Source: Billgrantia ethanolica (GTDB taxonomy: Bacteria; Pseudomonadota; Gammaproteobacteria; Pseudomonadales; Halomonadaceae). From it: 64,000 nt of DNA. The translations under genes and the position numbers were made by a program. Shown here piece after piece: positions 30,606 through 39,615 of this stretch. The stretch lies in contig NZ_JABFTX010000003.1 in NCBI RefSeq assembly GCF_021404305.1, positions 372,001 through 436,000 of the forward strand, read 5' to 3'. The notes under the pieces were generated by a model. That model had not been told where the DNA came from, made no database searches, and was given only the letters and a program-made list of their open reading frames with translations. The stretch's first letter is position 1, and each line of letters begins with the position of its first letter.

Positions 30606-31179
30606 GTCCTCCTGCGGGTGAATGGGGCGACCCTCGGGACCTCACTGTCCCCACGAGAGGCGTGCCTGTGAATTGAGAGTGGCAGCTTTCTCGTCGGCCG
30701 ACAAATGCTTTGACCCGAAGGGGTGGACTAAGTTTTAACGCTTCGCGAGAAAAAGCGGGTACGACGCCTCGCATGGGCTGGTATTAGCCGCCGGCCCGGC
30801 GCGCGGTCTCACCAACCCTCTCTCCATCGAGCTGCCGATGTCCTGCTGGCGAGGTGCCTGCCAGAGCTCACTGGATTGCCGTGCGGATCTGAGTCGCTAT
30901 TGCTTTTTTATCGGAATTATTGAAATATATTTCCAGATATATACTTCTGGCTAATATTCAGTACGACTTTGCGTAATTCTACGGAGGCATTATCCGTATT
31001 TCTGACTAAGGGATGGCCGCAGGGTAAATTACGCAGCTCTCCGGATTTAATTTGATACCCACCGTTTTATTCTCCCCAAGTCAGTTTTCTGACCAGCTCG
31101 CGATTCAATCATTAAAACAAACGAGGGCATTGCTCGATGGCGCGCTACCTCATCGAGCACGCCGGGAGTCAATATAGCC
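30606..31179. other. 574-bp gene-free leader upstream of the TRAP operon
   Basis: No convincing gene in either strand. The right half is markedly AT-rich. Visible structure: an 8-bp perfect inverted repeat GCGTAATT (30971-30978)/AATTACGC (31027-31034) with ACGG...CCGT nested inside, and CCAGA/TCTGG (30933-30950). This is the likely control region of dctPQM and a candidate target of the NarL-type regulator encoded after the transporter. Confidence 0.5.
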
Positions 31180-32289
31180 ATGAGCGTCAACAGGCGTAAT
31201 TTCCTCAAGTATGGCGGTGCCGCCGCAGTGGGTACCGTGATGGCACCGAGCATCGTCAAGGCTCAGGAAACCTTCAACTGGCGCATGACCACCAGTTGGC
31301 CATCCGGTTTTCCGTTCTTCCAGTCTGGCCCCGGCTCCGCGACGGACTTCGCCAAGCGGGTCGAAGAGATGTCCGGCGGGCGCATCAAGATTCGTGTGTA
31401 TGGTGCGGGTGAACTCATTCCCGCCTTCGACGGTTTCGATGCGGTATCGCGCGGGCAGCAGGTGCAGCTCAACCATGCCTGCTCCTACTACTGGGCCGGA
31501 GAGTCGTTCGCCGCACAATACTTTACCACCGTGCCGTTCGGCATGACCTTCCAGGGCTTCAATGCCTGGCTGGCCCACGGCGGCGGCTACGAGCTGTGGA
31601 AGGAAACCTACGAGCCCTACAACCTGATCCCGCTGGCGGTGGGCTGTACCGGTGCGCAGCCGGTGGGCTGGTTCCGCGAGCCGGTGACCAGCGTGGCGGA
31701 CTTCCGTGGCCTGAACATCCGTATGCCGGGGCTGGCCGGCGACGTCTACAACGCCATCGGTGCCAACGCCCGCCTGTTGCCCGGCGGCGAGATCTTCTCG
31801 GCGCTGGAGCGCGGCGCCATCGATGCTGCGGAGTGGGTCGGTCCCTATCTCGACCGTGCCCTGGGCCTGCACAACGCGGCCAAGCACTACTACTCCTCGG
31901 GCTGGCACGAGCCCTCCACCACCACCGAGGTGATCGTCAACAAGGACGCCTACGACTCCTTGCCCAGCGATCTGCAGGCCGTGCTCCACAACGCCGCTGC
32001 CGCCTGCAACATCACTTCTCACACTTGGATCGAGGCCCAGAACGGCGATGCCCTGGACGATCTGGTCAACAACCACGGCGTGGCGTTCGAGACCCTTCCC
32101 GACGACGTCATCCGGGCGCTGTTCGAAGCCACCCGCGACATCCTGGCGACCGAAGCCGACAAGGACCCGCTGGTCAAGCGCATCAACGACAGCTTCTGGG
32201 CGTTCAAGAAGAAGCACGACGGCTGGCATGCCAACAGCGAGGCCGTCTTCGCCAACACCATCAGCCGCTACGGTCAGGGCATGATCTGA
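31180..32289 (+). CDS. dctP: TRAP transporter substrate-binding protein, DctP/TakP type
   Basis: A 369-residue periplasmic binding protein. The N-terminus has a twin-arginine signal (VNRRNFLKYGG) and a cleavage-like PSIVKAQE near residue 29, so it is probably folded before export by Tat. The mature domain has GAGELIPAFDGFDAV and NIRMPGLAGDVYNAIGA, where the Arg binds the ligand carboxylate. It resembles TakP-like 2-oxoacid or lactate binders. It starts the dctPQM operon; the ribosome site (GGGAG) is about 12 bases away, slightly far. A 574-bp leader precedes it and a two-component system follows the operon. Confidence 0.93.
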   Translation: MSVNRRNFLKYGGAAAVGTVMAPSIVKAQETFNWRMTTSWPSGFPFFQSGPGSATDFAKRVEEMSGGRIKIRVYGAGELIPAFDGFDAVSRGQQVQLNHACSYYWAGESFAAQYFTTVPFGMTFQGFNAWLAHGGGYELWKETYEPYNLIPLAVGCTGAQPVGWFREPVTSVADFRGLNIRMPGLAGDVYNAIGANARLLPGGEIFSALERGAIDAAEWVGPYLDRALGLHNAAKHYYSSGWHEPSTTTEVIVNKDAYDSLPSDLQAVLHNAAAACNITSHTWIEAQNGDALDDLVNNHGVAFETLPDDVIRALFEATRDILATEADKDPLVKRINDSFWAFKKKHDGWHANSEAVFANTISRYGQGMI

Positions 32290-32413
32290 CGTCGGCCGGG
32301 CGCTCGGCCGAGCGGCAGTCCGTAACGCAGAGCGCCCTCCTGCCAGACCCACCCGGGTCGCGCTTACCCCACCTTTGACGTCCGCTGGGCGCCCTTCCAG
32401 AGGGGGAGTTGAA

Positions 32414-32938
32414 ATGCTGCGTCTGTGTACCTGGCTCGAGCGTGCGCTCGAGCGAATAACCGGCCTGGCCGGTTTCATCGGCTGTCTGGCCATGCTCATC
32501 ATGATCGCGCTGATCTTCGGCAACATGCTGAGCCGCTATGCCTTCGGCCTGGGCGCGGTGTGGGCCCAGGAGCTGGAGTGGTACCTGCTGTCGGTCATGG
32601 CGATGATGGGCATCGCCTACGCCATGAAGTTCGACGACCACGTGCGCGTGGACATCCTGTCGAGCCGCTTCAGCCCGGTCGGCATGCTGTGGCTGAACCT
32701 CATCGCCGCGCTGCTGGTGGCGCTGCCCTGCGCGCTGCTGATCATCCATTACAGCCTGCCGTTCGCCGAAACCTCGTTCATTCGCGGCGAGCGCTCACCC
32801 AACTCTTCCGGTCTTCCCTGGCGCTGGATTCCCAAGGCCATGGTGGTGGTCGGCTTCGTCTTCGTGGCGACCGAGTCGCTGCGCCAGGCGCTCGAGAACG
32901 GTCGGCGCCTCGTCCAACACTACACTGGGAGAGCCTAA
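32414..32938 (+). CDS. dctQ: TRAP transporter small permease, DctQ
   Basis: A 174-residue four-helix membrane protein of the DctQ family. Helices lie at about residues 18-38, 50-68, 90-112 and 135-155; GAVWAQELEWYLLSVMAMMG is the conserved central segment. It pairs with DctM to form the ion-driven permease. The ATG at 32414 follows AGGGGGAG; an in-frame start at 32375 has no ribosome site. It lies 124 bp after dctP, a gap containing several short GC-rich hairpins that may reduce downstream expression relative to the binding protein, and 3 bp before dctM. Confidence 0.93.
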   Translation: MLRLCTWLERALERITGLAGFIGCLAMLIMIALIFGNMLSRYAFGLGAVWAQELEWYLLSVMAMMGIAYAMKFDDHVRVDILSSRFSPVGMLWLNLIAALLVALPCALLIIHYSLPFAETSFIRGERSPNSSGLPWRWIPKAMVVVGFVFVATESLRQALENGRRLVQHYTGRA

Positions 32939-32941
32939 GCC

Positions 32942-34267
32942 ATGCCCTTGGAATATTACGCGCTGGCCATGATCGTGGCTTTCTTCGTGCTGGTGATGAC
33001 CGGCATTCCAGTCGGCTTCGTGGTGGCGTTCGTCGGCTTCGTGTTCGGCTTCATCGGCTTCGACGGCTGGCTGTTTGAGCTGCTGCCCTCGCGCATCTAC
33101 GGCGTGGTGGCCAACTACACCCTGCTGGCCATTCCGCTGTTCGTATTCATGGGTGTGATGCTGGAGCGTTCGAAGATCGCCGAGCGCATGCTCGACGTGA
33201 TCGGTCACCTGTGTGGTGGCCTGCCGGGCGGCATGGCCCTGGCGGTGATCATCGTCGGCGTGCTGCTGGGCGCAGCGACGGGTATCGTCGGGGCGGCTAT
33301 CGTCACCCTGACGCTGATGGCGCTGCCAACCCTGGTGCGGCGCGGCTACAAGAAGACGGTGGCCTGCGGCACCATCTGTGCGGCGGGCACTCTGGGGCAG
33401 ATCATCCCGCCCAGCCTGGTGCTGCTGGTACTGGCCGATATCATGAACCTCTCCGTCGGCAGCCTGTTCGCCGCGGCGCTGGTGCCCGGCCTGTTGCTGG
33501 CCGGCATGTATCTGGCCTATCTGCTGCTGCTGGCCTTCTTCTTCTCCGCCGACGTGCCCGCCATCGACGAGCAGGAGCGCGCCGCGATCAGCAAGCTGGA
33601 GCTGGGCAAGGACTTCGTCAAGGTGGTGGTGCCGCCGCTGCTGCTGATCTTCGCCGTGCTCGGCTCGATCATCGGCGGGGTGGCCGCGCCCACGGAGGCG
33701 GCGTCGGTAGGAGCCGTGGGGGCCTTGCTGCTGACGGCAGTGTCCGGCCGCCTGACCTTGGGGGTGCTCTCCGATACCGTGAAGACCTCGCTGCGTATCA
33801 GCTGCATGATCTTCTTCGTACTGATCGCCTCGCAGGTCTTCGCTCTGGCCTTCCGCGGGCTGGACGGGGAGTTCCTGATCGAGGCGATGTTCGAATGGGT
33901 GCCGGGCGGCATGTACGGCACGCTCATCTTCATGCTGCTGCTGATCTTCTTCCTGGGCTTCTTCCTCGAGTGGATCCAGATCTCCTACATTGCCGTGCCG
34001 CTGTTCCTGCCGTTCCTGGCAAGCCAGGGCGACATGTCGATGGTGTGGGTCGCGATCCTGATCGCCATGAACCTGCAGACCTCGTTCCTGACGCCGCCCT
34101 TCGGCTGGTCGCTGCTGTTCATGAAGGGCGTGGCACCGCCGGGAATCACCACGGGCGACATCTACAAGGGGGCCGTGCCTTTCGTGCTGATCCAGATCCT
34201 GGCACTGGCGCTGATCATCGTCTTCCCCGATGTGGTGCTGTGGTTGCCGCGAGTGGTAGGATGGTGA
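32942..34267 (+). CDS. dctM: TRAP transporter large permease, DctM
   Basis: A 441-residue polytopic permease of the DctM family with about twelve helices. The conserved IVGAAIVTLTLMALPTLVRRGY and GTLGQIIPPSLVLLVLAD segments form the substrate path hairpins, and QTSFLTPPFGWSLLFMKGV is the second-repeat counterpart. It carries out sodium-coupled import of the organic acid delivered by DctP. The gene begins 3 bp after dctQ. It is followed by a 133-bp spacer with a perfect 13-bp inverted repeat and then the sensor kinase on the same strand. Confidence 0.95.
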   Translation: MPLEYYALAMIVAFFVLVMTGIPVGFVVAFVGFVFGFIGFDGWLFELLPSRIYGVVANYTLLAIPLFVFMGVMLERSKIAERMLDVIGHLCGGLPGGMALAVIIVGVLLGAATGIVGAAIVTLTLMALPTLVRRGYKKTVACGTICAAGTLGQIIPPSLVLLVLADIMNLSVGSLFAAALVPGLLLAGMYLAYLLLLAFFFSADVPAIDEQERAAISKLELGKDFVKVVVPPLLLIFAVLGSIIGGVAAPTEAASVGAVGALLLTAVSGRLTLGVLSDTVKTSLRISCMIFFVLIASQVFALAFRGLDGEFLIEAMFEWVPGGMYGTLIFMLLLIFFLGFFLEWIQISYIAVPLFLPFLASQGDMSMVWVAILIAMNLQTSFLTPPFGWSLLFMKGVAPPGITTGDIYKGAVPFVLIQILALALIIVFPDVVLWLPRVVGW

Positions 34268-34298
34268 GTCGGGTTTTACTTTAAAACTCCCTGATAAA

Positions 34299-34365
34299 GG
34301 CTCTGTCGACTGCAATCGGCCAACTGCAATAAGACGGCTGTGATTAGCCAAAAGTCGACAGAGCC
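34299..34365. repeat. Perfect 13-bp inverted repeat around 41 bp, between dctM and the sensor kinase
   Basis: GGCTCTGTCGACT (34299-34311) and AGTCGACAGAGCC (34353-34365) pair perfectly. The loop holds GGCT...AGCC and a TGCAAT direct repeat. No T-run follows on the plus strand. It could be an attenuating hairpin, a regulator site or a residual element end; see findings. Confidence 0.6.
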
Positions 34366-34400
34366 GAAAAGAATAATAATTAAGTAAAGGTAACGCGCCA

Positions 34401-35888
34401 GTGTTCACGTTCAGAACCAAGTTGACACTGCTGACCTTGCTGCCTCTTTTGATACTTAGTGCAGGTGTGACGTTTCTTGCCATTCATCAGAGTGCGCGAT
34501 TGAGCGGGGCGCAGTCGGAAATCCTCAAGGACGGATTGCTGGAAGCCAAGCGGGCTGAACTCAAGAACTACATGGAACTCGCCTACACGGCGATTCGAGA
34601 CATCTACGAGGACCCCGAGCTGGCGGTAGACGTAGCGCAAAGGCTGGTAACGGATGCCTTTCACCGCATGGAGTACGGCTCCGACGGTTACTTCTTCGTC
34701 TATGACTACGATGGGCTGAACATCGTCCACCCGCGGCTCGAGCATCTGGTCGGGCAGGACCTGTGGAACTTTCGTGACGAGGATGGCAAGTTCCTGATCC
34801 AGCGGCTCATCGAACAAGCCCAGGAAGGCGGCGGCTTCACCGAATATCGTTGGGACAAGCCTTCAGGCGGCGAATCGGTACTCAAGCTGAGCTACTCCAT
34901 CGCCCTGGAGAAGTGGGGCTGGATGGTGGGAACGGGGCTCTACCTGGATGACATCGAACAGGTGGTCGGCCAGATGGAGCATCACATGGTGGAGAACGCC
35001 CGCCGGACCATCCTGCTGATGGCCTTCTTTACCGTTTCCTGTCTGCTCGTCATCGCCGTGATCGGTCTGGCGGTCAACCTTAGTGAAGCGCGGGTGGCGA
35101 ATCGCCGGCTGGTCACGATGGCGCAGAAGACCTTCAGCTTCCTGGAGAAGGAGCGGCGGCGGATTTCCCGCGAGCTGCACGATGGCATCAATCAGCTGCT
35201 GGTATCGGCACGCTTCAAGCTCGAGCGCATCGACGATGCGCTGGGGCGCGGCGATCATGTCGATGCATCATCCGCCCTGGCGGCGACCGACCGCATTCTG
35301 GAAAGGGGCATTCAGGATCTGCGGCGGCTGGCCTATGACCTACGCCCCAGCGTGCTCGACGACCTGGGCCTGGTGGCGGCCCTGGAGAGCCTGTGTTCGG
35401 ACCTGGTGGAACGCAAACCCCTCCGTATTCACTTCGAGTCCAACCTCGACAGCGGCGAATGCCAGCCGGTACTGGCCACGGCGCTGTATCGCATCACTCA
35501 GGAAAGCCTGCACAACATCGAAAAGCATGCCGGTAACGTTAGCCAGGTCAGGGTGAGGCTGCGCCGCCGCCGCGGCTGGGTCTATCTCGAGATCGCCGAT
35601 GACGGCGAGGGCTTCAGCTGGCGCGCCGAGCAGAGCCATGAGCAGGGTGGGGCTGGTATGGGACTACGCAACATCCAGGATCGGGTGGATCTGCTGGGTG
35701 GGCGCCTGACGATCGAGGCGGCCCCCGGCAAGGGCGTGCGCATTCTCATCAAGGTGCCGTTTCAGCGCGCCACCGGAACGAGTCGGGAGAGAGTCGATGG
35801 CAGGGCCTATACGCGTACTTTTGGCGGACGACCATCCGCTGGTGCTGGAGGGGCTGCGCTACCGGCTGGAGGCGCAGCCGGGCATTGA
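34401..35888 (+). CDS. Cache-domain sensor histidine kinase (NarL/HisKA_3 type)
   Basis: A 495-residue membrane kinase. Helix 1 is at residues 8-28, a periplasmic single-Cache domain at about 35-195 (DGYFFVYDYDGLNIVHP is typical of carboxylate-sensing sCache_2), and helix 2 at about 203-226. HisKA_3 has the phosphorylated His260 in ISRELHDGINQLL, and the HATPase ends with GMGLRNIQDRVDLLGG and KGVRILIKVPF. The last 37 residues (Gly/Ala-rich) run 92 bp into the next gene and look like read-through sequence. It starts at a GTG with AAGG about 11 bases upstream. It probably senses the TRAP substrate and controls dctPQM. Confidence 0.92.
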   Translation: MFTFRTKLTLLTLLPLLILSAGVTFLAIHQSARLSGAQSEILKDGLLEAKRAELKNYMELAYTAIRDIYEDPELAVDVAQRLVTDAFHRMEYGSDGYFFVYDYDGLNIVHPRLEHLVGQDLWNFRDEDGKFLIQRLIEQAQEGGGFTEYRWDKPSGGESVLKLSYSIALEKWGWMVGTGLYLDDIEQVVGQMEHHMVENARRTILLMAFFTVSCLLVIAVIGLAVNLSEARVANRRLVTMAQKTFSFLEKERRRISRELHDGINQLLVSARFKLERIDDALGRGDHVDASSALAATDRILERGIQDLRRLAYDLRPSVLDDLGLVAALESLCSDLVERKPLRIHFESNLDSGECQPVLATALYRITQESLHNIEKHAGNVSQVRVRLRRRRGWVYLEIADDGEGFSWRAEQSHEQGGAGMGLRNIQDRVDLLGGRLTIEAAPGKGVRILIKVPFQRATGTSRERVDGRAYTRTFGGRPSAGAGGAALPAGGAAGH

Positions 35889-36420
35889 GCTCGTCGGCGA
35901 GGCGAGTTCGGGCGAGGAGCTGCTGTCGCTGGCTCAGGCGCTGGCGCCGGACGTGGTGGTGACGGACATCACCATGCCCGGCTTGTCCGGCCTCGAAGCG
36001 TGCAAGATCCTGCATGACACCTGTCCCGAGATTCGCGTGCTGGTGCTCACCATGCACGACAACGAGGAGTACATTCGCCGCGCGGTGGCCTGTGGCGCGG
36101 CCGGCTACGTGCTCAAGGACGCCTCGGCCGAGCAGATGGTATTCGCCCTGCGCGAGGTGGCCGGCGGGCGCAGCCATTTCGGCTCCGGCGTGTCCCGAGT
36201 GCTGCTGGAGGAGAAGCAGGAGCGCCTGACCCCGCGCGAGACGGCCATCCTCAAGCTGATGTTCGAGGGCATGAGCAGTCGTGACATCGGTGAGGCGCTG
36301 AGCATCAGCACCCGCACGGTGGAGTCGCACCGCAGCAACATCTACCGCAAGCTCAACACCAACTCGCTGGCGGGCCTGTTTCGCTACGCGATGCGCCATG
36401 GCCTGGTCGAGTTGGAGTGA
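35797..36420 (+). CDS. NarL/FixJ-family response regulator
   Basis: A 207-residue response regulator. The receiver domain has the acidic pair DD11-12 and the phosphoacceptor Asp57 (VVVTDITMPGLSG), with Lys107-region VLKDASAEQ. The C-terminal LuxR-type HTH (about 140-200) contains LTPRETAILKLMFEGMSSRD and STRTVESHRSNIYRKL. It is the partner of the Cache kinase, whose gene it overlaps by 92 bp, implying tight translational coupling. GGGAGAG precedes the start. The likely target is the dctPQM leader at 30.6-31.2 kb. It is convergent with nfo, 5 bp apart. Confidence 0.95.
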   Translation: MAGPIRVLLADDHPLVLEGLRYRLEAQPGIELVGEASSGEELLSLAQALAPDVVVTDITMPGLSGLEACKILHDTCPEIRVLVLTMHDNEEYIRRAVACGAAGYVLKDASAEQMVFALREVAGGRSHFGSGVSRVLLEEKQERLTPRETAILKLMFEGMSSRDIGEALSISTRTVESHRSNIYRKLNTNSLAGLFRYAMRHGLVELE

Positions 36421-36425
36421 TGGCG

Positions 36426-37274
36426 TCAGTCGTCTGCCGCCTGGGCGCGTAGCCAGGCGATCTCCTCGGCCCAGATCTCGGGCTCGATGGTTTCCAGCAC
36501 CATGGGTATTTCGTCGATGCGCGGGTCGCGCATGATGGTGGTGAAGGCATCGAGGCCGATGTTGCCCTGGCCCAGGCTGTGGTGGCGGTCGACGCGGCTG
36601 GCGTATTCGCTCTTGGCGTCGTTGAGGTGCATGCCGCGCAGGTATTCGAAGCCGACCACCTTGCCGAACTCGTCGAGGGTGGCGGTACACGCCTCGGGCG
36701 TGCGCAGGTCGTAGCCGGCGGCAAAGGCGTGGCAGGTGTCGATGCATACGCCGACCCGCGACTTGTCGTCGACCTGCTCGATGATCTCGGCCAGATGCTC
36801 GAAGCGCCAGCCCAGGTTGGTGCCCTGGCCGGCGGTGTTCTCGATCACCGCGACGACGCCGCGGGTCTCGGCCAGGGCATGGTTGATCGAGTCGGCGATA
36901 CGGGTCAGGCACTCGCTCTCGCTGATCTTCTTCAAGTGGCTGCCGGGGTGGAAGTTGAGCAGGGTGAGGCCGAGCTGCTCGCAGCGCTGCATTTCGTCCA
37001 GAAAGGCGGCACGCGACTTCTCCAGTCCTGCCTTGTCCGGGTGGCCGAGGTTGATCAGGTAGCTGTCGTGGGGGAGGATCTGGCCGGGGCCGAAGCCGTG
37101 CTCCTGGCAGGCGCTGCGAAAGGCCTCGATGGTAGCGTCGTCGAGAGGCTTGGCACGCCACTGGCGCTGGTTCTTGGTGAATAGGGCGAAGGCGTCGGCA
37201 CCGATCTCGACGGCGCGCAGCACGGCCTGGTCGGGTCCGCCGGCGGCACTGACGTGGGCGCCAAGGTATTTCAT
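36426..37274 (-). CDS. nfo: Deoxyribonuclease IV (AP endonuclease, Nfo)
   Basis: A 282-residue TIM-barrel zinc enzyme of the Nfo family that incises DNA 5' to abasic sites and acts on oxidised 3' ends in base excision repair. It starts [18 protein letters not shown], with [24 protein letters not shown] (metal His) and [19 protein letters not shown] (metal Asp/His) following in family order. The start at 37274 has GGAGAGGACAG upstream; an upstream in-frame start at 37328 has none. It complements the Ada, AlkA and Ogt genes in this window, since AlkA action leaves abasic sites. Confidence 0.97.
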   Translation of the reverse strand: MKYLGAHVSAAGGPDQAVLRAVEIGADAFALFTKNQRQWRAKPLDDATIEAFRSACQEHGFGPGQILPHDSYLINLGHPDKAGLEKSRAAFLDEMQRCEQLGLTLLNFHPGSHLKKISESECLTRIADSINHALAETRGVVAVIENTAGQGTNLGWRFEHLAEIIEQVDDKSRVGVCIDTCHAFAAGYDLRTPEACTATLDEFGKVVGFEYLRGMHLNDAKSEYASRVDRHHSLGQGNIGLDAFTTIMRDPRIDEIPMVLETIEPEIWAEEIAWLRAQAADD

Positions 37275-37410
37275 CTGTCCTCTCCGTGGGTTGGCTGACG
37301 CCACTACGATAGCACGCCGGGTCTCCACCTCGCCTGCCGCCCTCGCCCCGCCCGCTTCTAAAGCGCCCAGGCCCTGCTAGGCTCAAGTCAGAGCCCGCTG
37401 GAGACGCCGT

Positions 37411-38034
37411 ATGCTGCCGCTGTTACTGCTTGCCTTGAGCGATGTACCCGGACCGGACCCTGTGGCCGAGGCGCTGGCGCGCATCGACTCGCTCTCCGGC
37501 TATCGCCTGACCCTGCGCAGCCAGGGTAGCGGTGGCGAGGAGATCATTCATTACAGCTACCGGCGTCCCGGCGACGTGCGCATGGACATGGAGTCGCCCT
37601 ATCGCGGCGCGGTGCTGATCTATCGCCACGATACGGGCAAGGTCCAACTGTGGCCCTTCGGTTCACCGGGACGGCGCCCGGCACTCTCGCTGCGGCCCAC
37701 CAACCGTATGGTGCGCAGCTCGCAAGGTCATCGCGTGGACCAGTCGGACGTCGGCACGCTGCTGCGCAACGTCCAGCGTCTGCAGCTGCATGGCAGTACG
37801 CGTCGCCTGGAGCCGGCGACCCACGAAGGCCGACCGGTGCAGCATGTGGTGGTGGAGGCCGAGCCCGGTCGGGCCGTGCACGAGGTGGCGCGCTACGATC
37901 TGTGGCTCGATGAGGAGACGCTGTTTCCGCTGCGGGTGGCGAGCTACGACCGGCAGGGGCAGCGCATGGAGAGTGTGCTGCTGGAAAACGTTCAGCTCGA
38001 CCCCGACTTTCCGGCCGACCACTTCGATCCCTAG
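37411..38034 (+). CDS. Exported LolA-like protein (DUF1571 type)
   Basis: A 207-residue protein with a short signal-like N-terminus (MLPLLLLALSDVPG) and a beta-rich domain resembling LolA/DUF1571 lipoprotein-sorting-like proteins: GEEIIHYSYRRPGDVRMDME and YDLWLDEETLFPLRVASYD are typical of this open beta-barrel half. DUF1571 members are usually exported and of unknown role; lipid or envelope handling is a guess. GGAG lies 7 bases before the ATG. It is followed after 3 bp by an SRPBCC protein that also folds into a hydrophobic pocket, and the two are probably co-transcribed. Confidence 0.75.
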   Translation: MLPLLLLALSDVPGPDPVAEALARIDSLSGYRLTLRSQGSGGEEIIHYSYRRPGDVRMDMESPYRGAVLIYRHDTGKVQLWPFGSPGRRPALSLRPTNRMVRSSQGHRVDQSDVGTLLRNVQRLQLHGSTRRLEPATHEGRPVQHVVVEAEPGRAVHEVARYDLWLDEETLFPLRVASYDRQGQRMESVLLENVQLDPDFPADHFDP

Positions 38035-38037
38035 GCC

Positions 38038-38547
38038 ATGGCGAGATTCGAGTTCGTTACCGACTGGCACTTCGAGGCGCCGATCGAAGCGGTCTTCGAT
38101 GCCCTCACCGACTCGCTGCGCTGGCCCGAGTGGTGGCCCGGGCTGGTGGACGTTGAGCAGCGTGAGCCCGGTGACGAGGGCGGCATCGGTCGGGTGCAGC
38201 GCTTCGTCTGGAAGAGCCATCTGGGCTATTACCTGAGTTTCGACATTCGCATCACCCGCGTTTGCGAGCCCTGCCTGATCGAGGGCGTGGCCGATGGCGA
38301 CGTGGCCGGCATCGGCCGCTGGCGGCTGTGCGAGGAGAGCGGGGGTACCAGAGTGCACTATCTATGGCAGGTGCGAACGGTGCGGCCCTGGATGAGCCTG
38401 TTGGCCGGTGTGGCACGTCCGCTGGTGGTCTGGAACCACCATGCCATGATGCGAGGAGGCCAGAAGGGGTTGGCCAGACATCTCGGCGGTGCCAAGGCAC
38501 AGCCGGCAGACGAGATGGAAAGCGTTCCATCAAGAGGGCGTTGGTAG
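38038..38547 (+). CDS. SRPBCC (polyketide cyclase/START-like) family protein
   Basis: A 169-residue helix-grip-fold protein. The N-terminus FVTDWHFEAPIEAVFDALTD is followed by WPEWWPGLVDVEQ, both hallmarks of the polyketide_cyc2/SRPBCC family, and the long C-terminal helix starts near RPLVVWNHHAMMRGGQKGL. Such proteins bind hydrophobic ligands; this one has no assigned ligand. It begins 3 bp after the LolA-like gene, so the pair is probably one unit. A diguanylate cyclase gene follows 57 bp later on the same strand. Confidence 0.85.
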   Translation: MARFEFVTDWHFEAPIEAVFDALTDSLRWPEWWPGLVDVEQREPGDEGGIGRVQRFVWKSHLGYYLSFDIRITRVCEPCLIEGVADGDVAGIGRWRLCEESGGTRVHYLWQVRTVRPWMSLLAGVARPLVVWNHHAMMRGGQKGLARHLGGAKAQPADEMESVPSRGRW

Positions 38548-38604
38548 TCATTAGGGGAAAAGGTATGCTTGTTGGAGTCGTCCAGAAATTGCCGTAGAGA
38601 TGCC

Positions 38605-39615
38605 ATGAAGGGCTCACACAACCATATCGATGATGGGAGCTCCACCGAAGAGACGCATGGCGGCGGCTCTTGCGGCGACCCCGGTGATCGTCTTCGTCGT
38701 GAACTCGAAGAGGCACGCGAGGAGATCGCGCATCTCAAACGTACCCTGCATCGCGTTCAGCAGATCGCTCGTTTGGGCTACTGGCGAGCCAGCCTGAAGG
38801 CCAACGAACTCTACTGGTCCGAGGTGACCTACGACATCTTCGGCGTCGACCCCGAGACATTTACCCCCAGCATTCGTGCCTTCAAGGCCATGGTTCATCC
38901 CGATGACCTGGAAAGCGTCGAAGCCAGCATGCGGCGTGCCGAGCAGGACGGCAGCCATGACGTAGTGCATCGCATCATTCGGCCCGACGGCGAGATTCGC
39001 TGGGTGCACGAGCTGGCCGATTACGTGCCCGAGGGCGATGACCAGATCCTGATCGGCACGGTGCGTGACATCACCGAGCAGAAGAAGCTCGAGCTGCGCC
39101 TGCGTCAGCTTTCACGTACCGACGAACTCACCGGCCTGTTCAACCGCCGCTACTTCATGCAGCGCCTGCTGCAGGAGCTGGCCCGCTATCGTCGCTACGG
39201 CAGACCGACCTCGGTGGTGCTGTTCGACTTCGATCACTTCAAGCGCATCAACGACACCCATGGCCATCCGGCCGGCGATCAGGTGTTGGTGAAGGTGAGC
39301 AAGCTGCTGCGGGAACGACTACGCACGAACGACATTCCGGCGCGGCTCGGCGGCGAGGAGTTCGCTCTGCTGCTGCCGGAAACCGGCCTCGAGGAAGCCG
39401 TCGGGGTGGCGGAGAAGGTGCGTCAGCTTGTGCTCGAGCAGGCGTTCACCTCGGAGGAGGGGCATCGCTTCGAAGCCTCGATCACCTGTGGCGTGTCGGC
39501 GTTTCACGGTGCCGAGGAAACGGTCGAGGCGATCCTGCATCGTGCCGATCAGAATCTCTACCAGGGCAAGCGTACGGGGCGCAATCGGGTCATCTCGGAT
39601 GAATGGGATAGCTGA
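38605..39615 (+). CDS. PAS-GGDEF diguanylate cyclase
   Basis: A 336-residue cytoplasmic protein: a coiled-coil-prone N-terminus (RRELEEAREEIAHLKRTLHR, residues 31-50), a PAS_3 domain (about 55-160, with FKAMVHPDDLESVE and IIRPDGEIRWV), and a GGDEF domain with the active-site GGEEF at 249-253. The inhibitory I-site RTND lies exactly five residues upstream (240-243), so product inhibition is expected. It makes cyclic di-GMP from GTP. No membrane helix, so the PAS signal is internal. The ATG at 38605 is preferred over a TTG frame start at 38569. Its end overlaps the MocR gene start. Confidence 0.95.
   Translation: MKGSHNHIDDGSSTEETHGGGSCGDPGDRLRRELEEAREEIAHLKRTLHRVQQIARLGYWRASLKANELYWSEVTYDIFGVDPETFTPSIRAFKAMVHPDDLESVEASMRRAEQDGSHDVVHRIIRPDGEIRWVHELADYVPEGDDQILIGTVRDITEQKKLELRLRQLSRTDELTGLFNRRYFMQRLLQELARYRRYGRPTSVVLFDFDHFKRINDTHGHPAGDQVLVKVSKLLRERLRTNDIPARLGGEEFALLLPETGLEEAVGVAEKVRQLVLEQAFTSEEGHRFEASITCGVSAFHGAEETVEAILHRADQNLYQGKRTGRNRVISDEWDS

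Noticed and set aside
30478..30774. 98-codon minus-strand frame after lhr
   Set aside because: Overlaps the better supported 52-residue gene in another phase, and has no ribosome site or hydrophobic segment.
34299..34365. Insertion sequence
   Set aside because: The 13-bp inverted repeat encloses only 41 bp, with no transposase and no obvious target duplication, so it is reported as a repeat only.
32795..34483. 562-codon open frame on the minus strand across dctM
   Set aside because: Gln/His/Asp/Glu-rich shadow of the dctM coding strand; no recognisable domain; dctM is unambiguous.
35749..37386. 545-codon minus-strand frame across the regulator and nfo
   Set aside because: Arg/Pro/His-rich shadow of two well-supported genes; it spans both in an unrelated frame.
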